Shown piece by piece: positions 32,961 to 44,453 of a stretch of DNA of 64,000 nucleotides; within the stretch, counting starts at the first letter, position 1, and each line of letters starts with the position of its first letter. The stretch covers positions 179,209,622 through 179,273,621 of the forward strand of contig NC_071388.1 of the NCBI RefSeq assembly GCF_022682495.2, given 5' to 3'. Both the position numbers and the translations under genes were made by a program. The notes beneath the pieces were generated by a model that searched no databases, was not told where the DNA came from, and saw nothing but the letters and a program-made list of their open reading frames with translations. This DNA is from Desmodus rotundus (Eukaryota > Chordata > Mammalia > Chiroptera > Phyllostomidae).

Positions 32961-34148
32961 GCTGGTGACCACGAGGGGCTTACTGAACAGCTCGGAGTGT
33001 TGTATCAGCTGTTTACTCTAACTAGAACAGATGAATTAGCCTTATTAACTCTTTCTCACCTGGCTTCATTCCAGCCTCCCTCTTCCCAGCTGGCTTCTGT
33101 AATATTGTCAGAAAAATCTGGAGACAGAACTGGAGAGGAGGGATATGTGTGTTGATAGAAGCCCAAAGGTTATTATAATAAGAATGGGCACTGTTTTGGT
33201 TTTCCCTCATCTCTGATGTCACTTATTTGTAAATTTTTGAAGACTAGGCACCGTATCCTATTTGGATTCCTCATTACCATGCATGTCTTTTTGTGGTAGG
33301 AAGTATGTTAGGATCCATGGCCACACATAGTGTGTTAGGGACCCTGTAGTAGTGTTGTTAGGAGTGTGCCGATATATGTCACTCACACAGGAGTCCCTTA
33401 AGCCTCTTACTTCAGACATGTCTGGAGTGTTACATGTGGAGGAGTCGGACCTGGAAGGAAGGCAAAGCAGTGCCCTCCCAGGCTGTCTTCTATTTCTCCC
33501 TTCCTTACTTACTAGTTAGGTTTTAGGAAGAGTGACAAGGAGAAGGAAACAAATGGAAAAGTGCCAGCAGAAAGGTTATTCTAGGGTCATTTCTGTAGAT
33601 TCTAAAAGGAGTGAATGAGTGAAATGAAATACAGCTGCTAAAAGAACTGAACTATGGCCCCCCCCATCGCAAGTCCCAGAGTTCTCTCGCAATCTGGGAC
33701 ACACACCAACGGCAGGAAGCTGGCTTTTACATGATCGAGTCTCTCTGATTTAAGTAGCCAAATATTCAGTGTTTTATTTCCTCTAATTTAATTGCTAGAA
33801 TCACAGGTTCTCCGTAGTTTAAAGTAGGTTGTAGAGTGTCCATGATGTAATATTATACCGACTCAGTACATTCAGCAGGGTTACAAATGATGGAAATTTG
33901 CCAAATTGCCAACATGGGATCACAAAGATCATATTACTGCTGTAAAAATAGCATCTGGGTAAGCAATGCCAGAAATACCACCTTGTGTGGCCTGGCGTCC
34001 ACATAAGGTGATCTGTAGCTGCAGTGCTTTCAGGCCTTCAGGTGTCAGTAAGACTGTATTTGGGAAGAGCAACGTCCACTCTCAGTTCTGTAGCCCAAGG
34101 AACAAACATGTAAAAACAAAGAATTGAGATCACCTTGCTCCAGATGTG
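32961..34148. other. Unique or unassigned sequence left of the ERV remnant
   Basis: 33640-34020 may belong to the 3' part of the neighbouring antisense retroviral remnant, but no domain can be recognised. A C-homopolymer lies at about 33658-33664. Confidence 0.3.
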
Positions 34149-34149
34149 T

Positions 34150-35480
34150 CATTACTGTGGTGGAGATTACTAGGTAACTTCTAACACTGTGTCGGCTTTT
34201 ATATGGAGTCCCCAGGGGTAATAACGAATGGTACCGCTCTCATTTCTACCCTTTGATTCCTGGCTATGAGAGAAACAGCACCATGCATTAGACGCTGAGT
34301 CCGAGTATGTACGGTCTCCGGAGAACCTTGCATCAGCCCTGCAAGGTATCGCCACCTTCCTGGTGCTATCCCTGACTCTTCAGAAGACCGTATTTCTCTC
34401 AAGCCAGCTACTTTGTGATGATGGGGAGCATGGTAAGACTGGGGAATTCCTTGAGCAAGGGCCACTGCAACTCTTCTCTCGTGGTAAAGTGAGTTTTTTG
34501 ATCGGGAGCAATGCTGTGTGGAATAGCATGGCAATGGATAAGACATTCTGTATGTCCTTGAATGATAGTTTCGGAATTCTTGCAAAGAAAGCAAGTCTGT
34601 ATCTGAGTAAATGTCTATGCCAGTAAGAACAAAACGCTGCTCCTTCCGTGATGGAAGCAGTCCAGTGTAATCAACCTGCCACCCCCGGTACCTTCAGGAA
34701 GGGGTGCCATATTGGGGACTCAGTGTTGATGTCTGCTCCTGGCAGATTGGTCACTCATCAGTGGCCAGACCCAGGGGCTTGCAGTGAGGAGAAGTCTGTT
34801 GCCAAGCCCACGCTGAACTCAACCCCTGCCACGATGATGGCTTTGCTCACGGGCTCTGTAGGGGACCACGAGGTGGCGGGGGGAAAAGGCCAACTGGCAT
34901 CCATAACATGGGTCATCCTGGTCTCTTAATTATTAAAACCCCTCTCTTTTGAGGTCACCCTTTGATGACCATTCACATGGGACACACATGTCTTCACCTT
35001 TTATGACCATTCTGAGAGGTCTATCCACATACCCATTCCCCAGATTTCCTTGTTACCAATTTCCAATCATGTTCCTTCCAAGTCCCTGACCATCAGCCAA
35101 ACCATTGACCATGGCCCACAAATTGGTATATGTTTGCAAATCTGGCCAATTTTCCTTTCAAGCAAAGTAGCCATTGAGGTGCACTGATTGAAGCTCTGCT
35201 CACTGGGAAGATTTCCCCTTCCCTCTGTCCTTCAGGGATGTTCCAGAACAGGGCTGTCATGCTGCAGCGGTAAGCTTTCGGGTGGTGCCTGTATAGCACG
35301 CAGAACCATCTGTAAACGAGGCCTGCGTCTTCTCTTCCTCTGTCAACTGATCATAGGGAACTCCTGCGAGGCCACAGGTGCAGGCTGGGAGAGAGAAGGC
35401 CGTGTAGTAGAAATGGGGACCATGGGCATTTGAGCCATTTCTTCATGTAATTTAATTGTGTCTTCAGGGTGTCCTGGGCC
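34150..35480 (-). pseudogene. Endogenous retrovirus pol remnant (RNase H to integrase)
   Basis: On the - strand the order is RNase H-like sequence (about 35300 down to 35000), a zinc-binding/spacer part, then an integrase core-like part (about 34750 down to 34200). I base this on short conserved retroviral motifs in several - strand frames, for example the histidine-rich stretch before the end of the integrase core inside the open frame 34199-34594. The frame is broken many times by stops and shifts, and no LTR was identified next to it. It is an old, non-coding copy. The pattern fits an ERVL/class III-like lineage, but a class I origin cannot be excluded. Confidence 0.65.
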
Positions 35481-35629
35481 CAATATGTCCTCCATTTTCT
35501 TTCTTTTTTTTAAAAATCTATTGTATCCTATTTAAATGTCTTTGTTTTATGTCCTGTTTTCTAATTTCCTTGAACTGATTTTCCAGTGCTTCTTTATTAT
35601 TTTCTAAATTAAGCTATTTTGACATCATT

Positions 35630-36650
35630 GTAGATTCATGTCCAGGTGAAAGAAATAATACAGAAAGATCCTGCATACCCTTTACTTACTTTTCCTCAAT
35701 GATAATATTTGGCAGAATGGTAGTAAATATAACCAAAATATTGATCCCAAAAAACATAAAAAACACTTTCATCACTGTAAACATGCTTCATCTAGGCCTT
35801 CTAGAGCCACACCCACCTTCCTTCTCTGCGCCTCCCTAATCTCTGGGAACCACTAATCTGTTCTCCATTTGTATAATCATTTCAAAATAGTTGTTAATAG
35901 AATCTTACACTATGTTACCTTGTGGAGTTGGCTTCCCCCCCCCTCAGCATGATTTCCTTCAGATTCATGTAAGTTTTTATATGTATCAATGATTTGTCCC
36001 ATTTTATGGCTGAGTACTACTCTACAACATACTTGTGTAACCATTTAACTATTGAAGGATGGCTATGTTGTTCCCAGCTTTTGTCTATTAAGAAAAAAGC
36101 TGCTGTGATAAATAACATTGAAAGTAAACTGTAATTGAAAAAAAGGAATAAAGCTGTCATGAAGATTTGTGTACAGATTTTGTGTGAACATAGCTTTTTC
36201 ATATTTCTGGGATACATGCACCAGAATGCAACGGCTGGATTGTATGGTAGCTGCATGTTTAGTTTCATGAGAAACTGGTTTCCAGAGTGATGTACCACTT
36301 CGCTTTTCCACCAGTACTGTGTGAATGACTTGGTTTTTTGCACCCTCATCAGCATTTGCTATTGTCACTATTTGAGTTTTATCCACTTCAATTAGGTATA
36401 TAGTGATGTATCATTGTGGTTTCAGTTTGTATTTACCTGGCGTTGAATGGCGTGGAGTGTCTTTTCGTGTGCTCATGTGCCACCCGCATCTTTTTAGGTG
36501 AAATGTGTGTTCGTGTCTTTTGTCCACGCTTTCACTGGGTTGTTTGTTTTCTACTTCTGGGTTTTGAACTTTTTATTTTGGCTTTCCCTTTTCCCAAGAG
36601 ATCCTTCTTATCTGAGTTCTCATAATAAACAAAAACATCCTGCTCTAGTT
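35630..36650 (-). mobile_element. Old antisense L1M element, 3' part
   Basis: Antisense L1 landmarks occur in order: 'GATTTCCTTCAGATTCATGT' near 35951, 'TTTTATGGCTGAGTACTACT' near 36002, 'TTTCATATTTCTGGGATACA' near 36198, 'AATGCAACGGCTGGATTGTA' near 36226, 'CACCCTCATCAGCATTTGCT' near 36341 and 'TCATTGTGGTTTCAGTTTGT' near 36412. It is strongly diverged from the younger L1 that begins 90 bp to its right. Confidence 0.75.
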
Positions 36651-36728
36651 TTTCCGTAAATACAATGACTTCTTTTATCACTCTGAGATTATTAATCATA
36701 CAGAATTTTTAAGGAAAGTATTTTCATC

Positions 36729-36744
36729 TGCACTGTTTTTTTAT
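36729..36744. repeat. Left target-site duplication and short poly(A) end of the full-length L1
   Basis: 'TGCACTGTTTTTTTATT' starting at 36729 repeats with one mismatch as 'TGCACTGTGTTTTTATT' starting at 44460. The first 8 bases (36729-36736) are the safe duplication; the T-run merges with the poly(A) tail read in reverse. Confidence 0.75.
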
Positions 36745-36990
36745 TGTTGCTCAAGTGCAGTTGTCTCCATTCTCCCCACTCCACTACTCTCCTGCACCAC
36801 CCCCACCCCACCTCCCGCCCTCAATCCTACGCCCCTTTGGCTTTGTCCATGGGTCCTTTATATATGTGCCTTAGTGACCCTTTCCCTTCTTTCCCCTGTT
36901 ATTCCCCTCCCACCTCCCCTCTGGATACTGTCAGTTGTTCTTAATTTCAATGTCTCTGGTTATATTTTGCTTACTTGTTTGTTTTGTTGA

Positions 36991-39900
36991 TTAGATTTCA
37001 CTTATAGGTGAGATCATATGGTATTTGTCTTTCACTGCCTGGTGTATTTCACTTAGCATAATGCTCTCCAGTTCCACCCATGCTGATTTGAAGGGTAGAC
37101 ACTCCTTCTTTCTTTCTGCTGCATAGTATTCCATTGTGTAAATGTACCATAGTTTGGTTTTTGATCCATTTATTTACTGATGGGCACTTAGGTTGCTTCC
37201 AACACTTGACTATTGTAAATAGAGCTGCTGTGAACATTGGGGTGCATAGGTTCTTTTGAATTGGTATTTCAGGGTTCTTAGGGTATTATCCCAGCATTGG
37301 AATTGCTGGGTCAAAAGGCAGTTTCATTTTTAGTTTTCTGAGGAAATTCCATACTGTTTTCCACAGTAGGTACACCAGTCTGCATTCCCACCAACAGTGC
37401 ACTAGGGTTCCTTTTTCTCTACAACCTCATCAGCATTTGTTGTTTGTTGATTTGTTTATTATGGCCAGTCTGACCGGTGTGAACTTGTATCTCATTGTGG
37501 TTTTAATTTGCATCTCTCTGATGGCTAGTGATGCAGAGCATCCTTTCATATGCTTCTGGGCCCTCTACATGTCCTCCTTGGAGAAGTGTCTGTTCAGGTT
37601 CTTTGCCTATTTTTAATTGGATTGTTTGTCTTCCTGGAGTGGAGTTGTGTGAGTTCTTTATACATTTTGGAGATCAAACCCTTGTCTGAGGTATCATATT
37701 GGGAAAATGTATTTTCCCATATGGTTTGTTCCCTTTTCATTTTGCTGATGTTGTCTTTAGTTGTGTAGAAGTTCTATATTTTGATGAAGTCCCATTTGTT
37801 TATTCTTTCCTTTATGTCCCTTGCTCTAGGGGACATATTGGTGAAAATATTGCTGTGTGGAATCTCTGAGATTTTCTTGCCTATGTTCTCCTCTAGGACT
37901 TTTATGGTGTCATGATTTATACTTAAGTCTTTTATCCATCTTGAGTTTATTCTTGTCTATGGTACAAGTTGGTGCTTGAGGTTCATTTTTTTTTTTGCAT
38001 GTAACTGTCCAGATCTCACAACACCATTTGTTGAGGAGGCTATTTTTACTCCATTTTATGCTTTTTTCTCCTTTGTTGAATATTAATTGACCATAGACAC
38101 TTGAATTTATTTCTGGGTTCTCTATTATATTCTATTGACCTAGGTATCAGCTCTATGCCAGTACCAGATTGTTCTGATTACAGTGGCCTTATAATACAGT
38201 TTGATATCCTACTTTGTTCTTCTTTCTCAGAATTGCTGTGGCAATTCTGTGGCTATTCAGGGTCATTTATGGTTCCATATAAATTTTTGAAATGTTTGTT
38301 CTATATCTGTGAGATATGTCATTGGTATTTTAATAGGGATTGCATTGAATCTATAAATTGTTTTGGGTAGTATGCATTTTGATGAAGTTAATTCTTCCAA
38401 TCTATGAACATTGGATTCTTCCATTTGTTTGTGTCTTCCTTAATTTCTTTCTTTAGGGTTGTGTAGTTTTCTGAGTACAAGTGTTTTAGCTCCTTGGTTA
38501 GGTCTATTCCTAGGTACTTTATTTTTCTTGTTGCTATAGCAAATGGGATTTTCCCTCTGATTTCTGTTTCTGATATTCCATTGTGGGTGTACAAAAATGC
38601 CTTCAATTTCTGAATATTGACTCTGTATCCTGCTGCTTTGCCAAATTTGCTTATTAGGTCAGGTAGTTTTTTGGTGGAGTCTATAGGGTTTTCTATGTAC
38701 ACTATCATGTCACCTGTAAATAATGACAGTTTTACTTCTTCCTTTCCAATTTGGATGCCTTTTATTTCTTTTTCTTGTCTGATTACTATGGCTAAGACTT
38801 CCAATACTATGTGGAATAGAAATGGTGAAAGTGGACACCCTTGTCTTGTTACTGATCTTAGTGGGAAAGCTCTAAATTTTTGTCCATTGAGTATGATGTT
38901 GGGTCTCTCATATATGGCCTTTATTATGTTGAAGAATGCTTCCTGTACTCCCACTTTGCAGAGTGTTTTTACCATAAATGGGTGCTGTATCATATCAAAT
39001 GCTTTTTCCGTATCTATTAATGTGATCATGTGATTTTGTCTTTCCTTTTGTGTATGTGATGTATTATGTTTATTGATTTGCATATATTGTACCATCCTTG
39101 CATCCCTGGCATGAATCCCACTTGATCATAGTGTATGATCTTTTTAATGTATTGCTGGATTCAGTTTGCCAGTATTTTGTTGAGGAATTTAGTGTCTGTG
39201 TTCATCAGCAATACTGGCCTGTAGTTTTCTTTCTTTGTTGTGTCTTTATCTGGTTCTGGGATTAGGATGATACTGACCTCATAAAGAGTGAGGGGGTCTT
39301 CCCTCTGTTTGGATATTTTGGAATAGTGTGAGAATGATAGGGATTAGCACTTCCTTAAATATTTTGTAAAATTTTCTTGTGAACCATCTGGTCCAGGGCT
39401 TTTGTGTGCTGGAAGTTTTTTGATTACTGCTTCAATTTCACCAGCTCTTATCAGTCCGTTCAGGCTTTCTGCTTCTTCTTCATTCAGTTTTGGAAGATTA
39501 TATTTTTCTCTAAATTTGTCCATATCACACAGGTTTTCACAATTTCTTGGCATATAGTTGTTCATAGTAATTTTTAACAATCTTTTGTATTTCTGTGGTA
39601 TCAGTTGTAATATCTCCTCTTTCATTTCTGATTTTATTTATTTGGGTCCTCTCTCTTTTTTTTCTTGAGAAGTCTAGTTAAAGGCTTGCTGATTTTGTTT
39701 ATCTTTTCAAAGAACCAGCTCCTGGATTTATTGATCCTTAGAATTGTTCTTTTAGTCTCTGTGTTATTTAATTCTGCTCTGATCTTGATTCGTTCCTTCC
39801 TTCTACTCACTCTGGGCTTTGTTTGTTGTTGTTTCTCCAGTTCTTGTAGATGTACTGACAGGTTGTTTATTTGAAATGTTTCTACCTTTTTAAGGTAGGC

Positions 39901-40811
39901 TTCTATTGCTATGAACTTCCCTCTCAGGACTGCCTTTGCTGTGTCCCATAAGTTTTGGATTGTTGTTGAGTTCATTTTCATTTGTTTCCAGAAACTTTTT
40001 GATTTTTTCCTTGATCTCATTCTTAACCCATTCATTGTTTAATAGCATGCTATTCAGTCTCCAGGAATTTAAATGTTTTTTAGTTTTTTTCCTAGAGGTT
40101 GGTTTCTAGTTTCAAGCCCTTGTGATCCAAGAAAATGCTTGATATGATTTCAGTTTTCTTGAATTTGTTTAGGCTTGTTTAGTGTCCTATCATGTGGTCT
40201 ATCTTTGAAAATTTTCCATGTGCACTTGAAAAGAATGTGCATTTTGCTTCTTTGAGATGAAAGGTTCTATATATATCAGTTAAGTTCATTTGCTCTATGG
40301 CATTGTTCAATGCCATAATATCCTTGATGATATTTTGTTTGGAGGATCTATCCACTGTTCACAGTGGGTGTTAAAATTCCCTAGTATAAGTGCATTACTG
40401 TCTATATCTTTCTTGAAGTCCTCCAAGATTTTCTTTATATATTTGGGTGCCCCCAAGTTGGGTGCATAAATATTTATAATGTTTATGTCTTCTTGATGGA
40501 TTCTTCCCTTGAGTATTATGAAGTGTCCTTCTGGGTCTCATTTTATGGCCTTTGTTTTAAAGTCTATTTTGTCTGATATAAATATTGCTACCCCAGCTTT
40601 TTTCCCCCTGTCCATCTGCTTGGAATATTTTTTTCCAACCCTTCACTTTCAGTCTGTGTAGGTCTTTTGTTCTGAGATGGGTCTCTTGTAGGCAGCATAT
40701 GTATGGGTCATGTTTTCTTATCCATTCAGCTACCCTATGTCTTTTGATTGGAGCATTTAATCTATTTATATTTAAGGTTATTATTGATAAGTACTTATCA
40801 TTGCCATTTTA
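36991..40811 (-). pseudogene. L1 ORF2 (endonuclease-reverse transcriptase), degraded
   Basis: The span of about 3.8 kb equals the usual ORF2 length (about 1,275 codons). The endonuclease part comes first (about 40.8-40.1 kb), then the linker, the RT domain (39.6-38.4 kb) and the C-terminal domain ending at the stop 36991-36993 with the motif KDKYHMISPISE. Key residues are damaged. The endonuclease motif GDFN reads GNFN (codon 40376-40378), and the polymerase motif FADD reads FTGD (38709-38720), removing a catalytic aspartate in each domain. The 235-codon open frame 38388-39095 is the largest intact piece, with a preserved TRQGCPLSP motif. Frameshifts and stops separate the rest. The start ATG is not preserved in the expected frame. 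Confidence 0.93.
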
Positions 40812-40877
40812 CTGCCTTTGTACCTGTGTTCCTCTCTCTCTCTCACTCTTTTTCTTCCTCTTCTTAAAGCAGTACCT

Positions 40878-41766
40878 TTAGCATATCTTGCAACACTGGT
40901 TTGGTGGAGTGTTCTCTTTTAGCCTTCTTTTTTCTGGGAAGCTTCTTATTTCACCTTCCATTTTAATTGAGAGCCTTGCTGGGTAGAGTAGTCTTGGCTG
41001 CAGGCCTTTGCTTTTTATTAGTTGGAATATTTCTTGGCATTGCCTTCTGGCTTGTAGTGTTTCTGTTGAGAAATCAGTTGCTAGTCTTATCAGAGTTCCC
41101 TTGTTTGCTACTTCCTGTTTCGCACCTGCTGCCTTTAATATTCTCTCTTTGTCTTTAAAATTTGGCATTTTAATTATGATGTGTCTTGGAGTAGGCCTCT
41201 TTGTGTTCATATTGACTGGGACCCTCTATCCTTTCTGAACTTGTGTGGTTTTTCCCCTCTCCAGGTTAGGTAAGCTTTCTGTCATTGTTTTTTCAAACAG
41301 GCTTTCTATCTTTGCTCCTTTTCTTCTCCTTCTGGCATTTCTATGATCTGCAGGTGGTTGCGCTTCATGTTGTTCTGCAGTTGCCTTACACTATTTTCAT
41401 ATTTTTTTAGTCTTTTTTTATGCTGCTGCTCTACCTCAGTATTTCTTTCTACTTTGTCCTCCAGCTCACTAATTCAGTCCTCTGCTTCATCCAGCCTGCT
41501 TATATTTCCTTCTAGTGTATCTTTTTTTAATTTCAGATATTGTATTCTTCATTATTCTTGGTTCTTGTTTGTAGTTTCTATTTCCTTTTTAATGCTGTTG
41601 TGGTTTCCACTCAGTTCCTTGTAGTTTTCAGTGAGTTCCTTGAGCATCCTTATCACCATTCTTTCGAATTCTACGTCTGATAGTTTGCTTGCCTCCATTT
41701 CATTTAGCTCTTTTACTGGGGAATCTTCCATTCCTTTCGATTGTGGGTTCTTTCTTGTCTCCCCAT
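40878..41766 (-). pseudogene. L1 ORF1 (RNA-binding chaperone), degraded
   Basis: The likely start ATG is at 41764-41766, beginning MGRQERTHNRK, which has the basic start typical of L1 ORF1p. A coiled-coil-like region follows around 41.6-41.35 kb, rich in E, K, L and N. The C-terminal RNA-binding part lies in the open frame 40878-41210, with the motifs TPRHIIIKM and DFSTETLQARR that characterise ORF1p. The reading frame is broken by at least one early shift and several stops. ORF1p normally binds L1 RNA as a trimer, and this copy cannot make a full protein. The stop at 40878-40880 leaves about 67 bp before ORF2. Confidence 0.88.
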
Positions 41767-42199
41767 CTTAGGTGACTCTTTTTGTTTGTTTCTGCGATTC
41801 CTGATGCTCTGCTTTGCCAGCTGTCTCCACAGGGAGAACTTCTGTGGTAGGGGTTCTGTGGGACTCAGTGGTGTGGACTCTTTGATTTCCTTGTCTGGAT
41901 GCTCTAGGACTGCCCTGTCTTCCGTTTGTGTGGGCTCTCTTGTTGTACTTGGGCTTTACCTGTTGGTGGCTCCTTTGTTGGTGGGTTCTCCCCTCCAGTG
42001 GGTTTACTGGTATTCACAACTCCCACCTTGTCTTGTATGCTGTTGGTGTTAACAAAGCAGTATTACAAGACTACCAAACCTATGCCAGCAAAAAGAATCC
42101 CCCTACCGCATCAGCAGTCTCAACCACAATTGAACTAAAATTAAGAAAAGATGAAGAGAGATTGTGGATGTTACAAGATATGACAAAGGAAATGAGATG

Positions 42200-43100
42200 A
42201 CTAAAAGAGGGGAAAATGTTGTCCTGTGGTAAGAGGGAGGAGGATTGATAAGAGTTGGGATAGAACGGAGGTGAAAAAAAGCAGGGAGCAAAATTTACAA
42301 CGTAAGTAAAACCCAAAAGGGCAATGGAAACAATGGGATAAGAAGAGGAAAGAGTATATACTGTGAGGTTTGAAGTAAGATTGAACAGGTACTGGACCAA
42401 CCGGTAGCAAAACTGAAGAAAAACCGCAGCAGGGTTGGTAGCAGCGACAACTGAATAAAGTTTAATAAAGGTGGAACAATTAGAATATTGTAGAAAAGAG
42501 AAAATGAATATCAGCTGTCTATAGTAAAGAAAAATGATTTTGAGAGGATGGGCGAAGCAAACTAATAAGAATAAGGAGTAAAGCCCAGGTTGAGGGGGGG
42601 GGAAAGGGAGAGAGGAAACAATGAAATAAAATTCCTCACTCAACTGACCAGGGGCGGGGCGAAGGCAAGATGGAGTAAGACGGTGGAAGAGTATTCTACG
42701 GGGTTTAAAGTACAAACAAGTCGTGAACAAATAGGAGTTCCTTTGGAGAAGTACAGCAATAACCATGATATTTTACCCAGCTAGTTACTGTTTATAAAAG
42801 GTGAAAAAGAAATAAGAATCTTATGGGAGGGGAAAAAGAATGTGAGCTGACTTAAGAAAGAAGAGTGCTTATGCGAGGTTAGAGGGAGGAGAATTAGTGA
42901 GAGTAAGGGCTGGAAACTTGGCGTAGTGTGACAGAAAAAAAGTTAACCACGCCAGTCATAAAGCTCAGGAAGGTGGTGAAATGGATTAAGACCAGGGAAG
43001 GGTGCTGTGTAGGATTTGGAATAACAATATAGTATGATAAGAAACATATAATCTAAATTAAAAGAATAAAAAGCAAAAGACAAGGAGTGATGTGTTATTT
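42200..43100. repeat. Diverged tandem repeats of about 310-335 bp in the L1 5' UTR
   Basis: Corresponding anchors recur three times on the + strand: 'CTGTGAGGTTTGAAGTAAG' (42361), 'CTACGGGGTTTAAAGTAC' (42696) and 'CTGTGTAGGATTTGGAATA' (43005). They are preceded each time by an 'ATGGRNTAAGA' motif. A second anchor set, 'GATAAGAGTTGGGATAG', 'TAATAAGAATAAGGAG' and 'AGTGAGAGTAAGGGCTGG', recurs at about 42249, 42564 and 42895. The offsets agree, giving about three units. Confidence 0.65.
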
Positions 43101-43598
43101 GGAATACAAGTGAAGTGAAAGAAGAAAAATTAAAATGCAATATGCAAGGGAGAATGAAAAACAAATCAAACAATAAAAACAAGCAAACTAAATGCAATTA
43201 AATAAATGGAAAGAAGAGAAATAAAAAATGCATGTCCTGGATAGCAAAGTGAAATTTGTCTCAGCTCTTGGTGTTCACCTTCTGACTCGTTTCTGGGTCT
43301 GTCGCCAGTTTTCTCACGACTCCAGGTCTTACTGTCTTAATCTTGTTGGGGTGGGGGGAAGCCTCCTGCTGATTTTAAACCTGCCAAATTGGTTCTGCAG
43401 ATCTTCCCTGATCCTGCAGGCAGAGCGGGGCTGGGCTCCATTTTTCTTTCTTGTGGTTCAGCAAGGATGGGGCTCAGTCTGGGCTACGGTAATCACAGGT
43501 GCCCAGTTTCCAGCCTATGCCCTCAGGGCGCTGTGGGGAGGCACTCTGCGCACTGAGGCCAGGCCCATGGTGATAATCCACCTCATTTTGCAACCCTT

Positions 43599-43960
43599 TG
43601 ATCAGTCTGTGAGATGCACTGGATGGGAGCGAAAATGTCCTCATCTCCCTCCCTCTCTGTTGACCTGGTCGCTCCCTGTGCGCGAGGTCCCTGCACGGCC
43701 TCAGGCCCACTATTGAAAAAAGTCTCTCCGGGCCCTGCTGGCTCTCTGAGCCCCTGTTGCCCCGCTCTGATCAGTCGGTGAGGCTCCCTGAGTGGGAGCA
43801 AATCGCTCCCACGCTCCTCCCTCCTCGCTGGCCTGGCACTGCACGCAGGAGGTCCCTGCACAGGGGCTAAGTTCCCTTTTTGAGAAAAGTCCTCTTGGGT
43901 GCCACCTGCCAGGCCTAACAAGCGGCCGGCTTTCCACACAGTCCACCTCTGACCAGTCCA
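43599..43960. repeat. GC-rich tandem units of about 169-182 bp in the L1 5' UTR
   Basis: Units start 'TGATCAGTCTGTGAG' (43599), 'TGATCAGTCGGTGAGG' (43768) and 'TGACCAGTCCAGAG' (43950). The first two share an internal order: a TGGGAGC motif, a CTCCCTCC-rich tract, a GAGGTCCCTGCAC motif, then a run of 'TTGAAAAAAGTC' or 'TTGAGAAAAGTC'. The third unit is only partial. Confidence 0.7.
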
Positions 43961-44445
43961 GAGTCTACTTGGGTCACGGCCCATTTCTCTCCCAGCTCCA
44001 GGTGTCACCGGGCTCCCCAGTTTCTCTGGTACTGCCCCCCCAGTGACTGCTGCCCCAGCCAGTGTGCACCACTGGCCGTGTGTCACTTAGTGCCTTTTTA
44101 TCCCCCCCCAGTGACTTCGCACGTCCAGGTCTCTCCCTGCGTGGGGCTGAGACTTCCCCGCTCTGGGAGGGGAGGGAGCCCCTCGGTGGCTCTCGCTGAC
44201 CCGGCTCTTCTCCAATGCTCCAGTGGCAGCCTCGGTCTCTCACACAGGGCGGGGTGGGGGGGGGACCTTCCCAGCAGCCTACAGAATCTCTTTACTACCT
44301 GTTTTTAAGAGTTCTCCGCACACTTTGACTCTAAACTTCCTATCAGCTGGGATTTTGTTGGCTGTTCACTCTGTTCTTCGGAGGATTGGATGGGTGTCCC
44401 AGTTGGGTGCAAGAGCAAGTGGGCTCAGCTCCCGCCTACATCGCT

Positions 44446-44453
44446 GCCATCTT
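44446..44453 (-). promoter_or_regulatory. YY1-like motif at the L1 5' end
   Basis: On the - strand AAGATGGC lies within about 15 nt of the inferred first nucleotide of the element. In human L1 a YY1 site at the same place directs accurate start-site choice. The equivalent role here is inferred. Confidence 0.6.

Noticed and set aside
38617..39033. 138-codon + frame opposite the L1 RT domain
   Set aside because: A shadow of the well supported - strand ORF2.
42080..42766. 228-codon open frame on - in the L1 5' UTR
   Set aside because: It results from the pyrimidine-rich L1 sense strand (Ser/Leu/Phe-rich translation) and spans tandem units.
43583..44086. 162- and 167-codon overlapping open frames on both strands
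   Set aside because: They lie in the GC-rich repeated part of the L1 5' UTR, where stop codons are rare; not genes.
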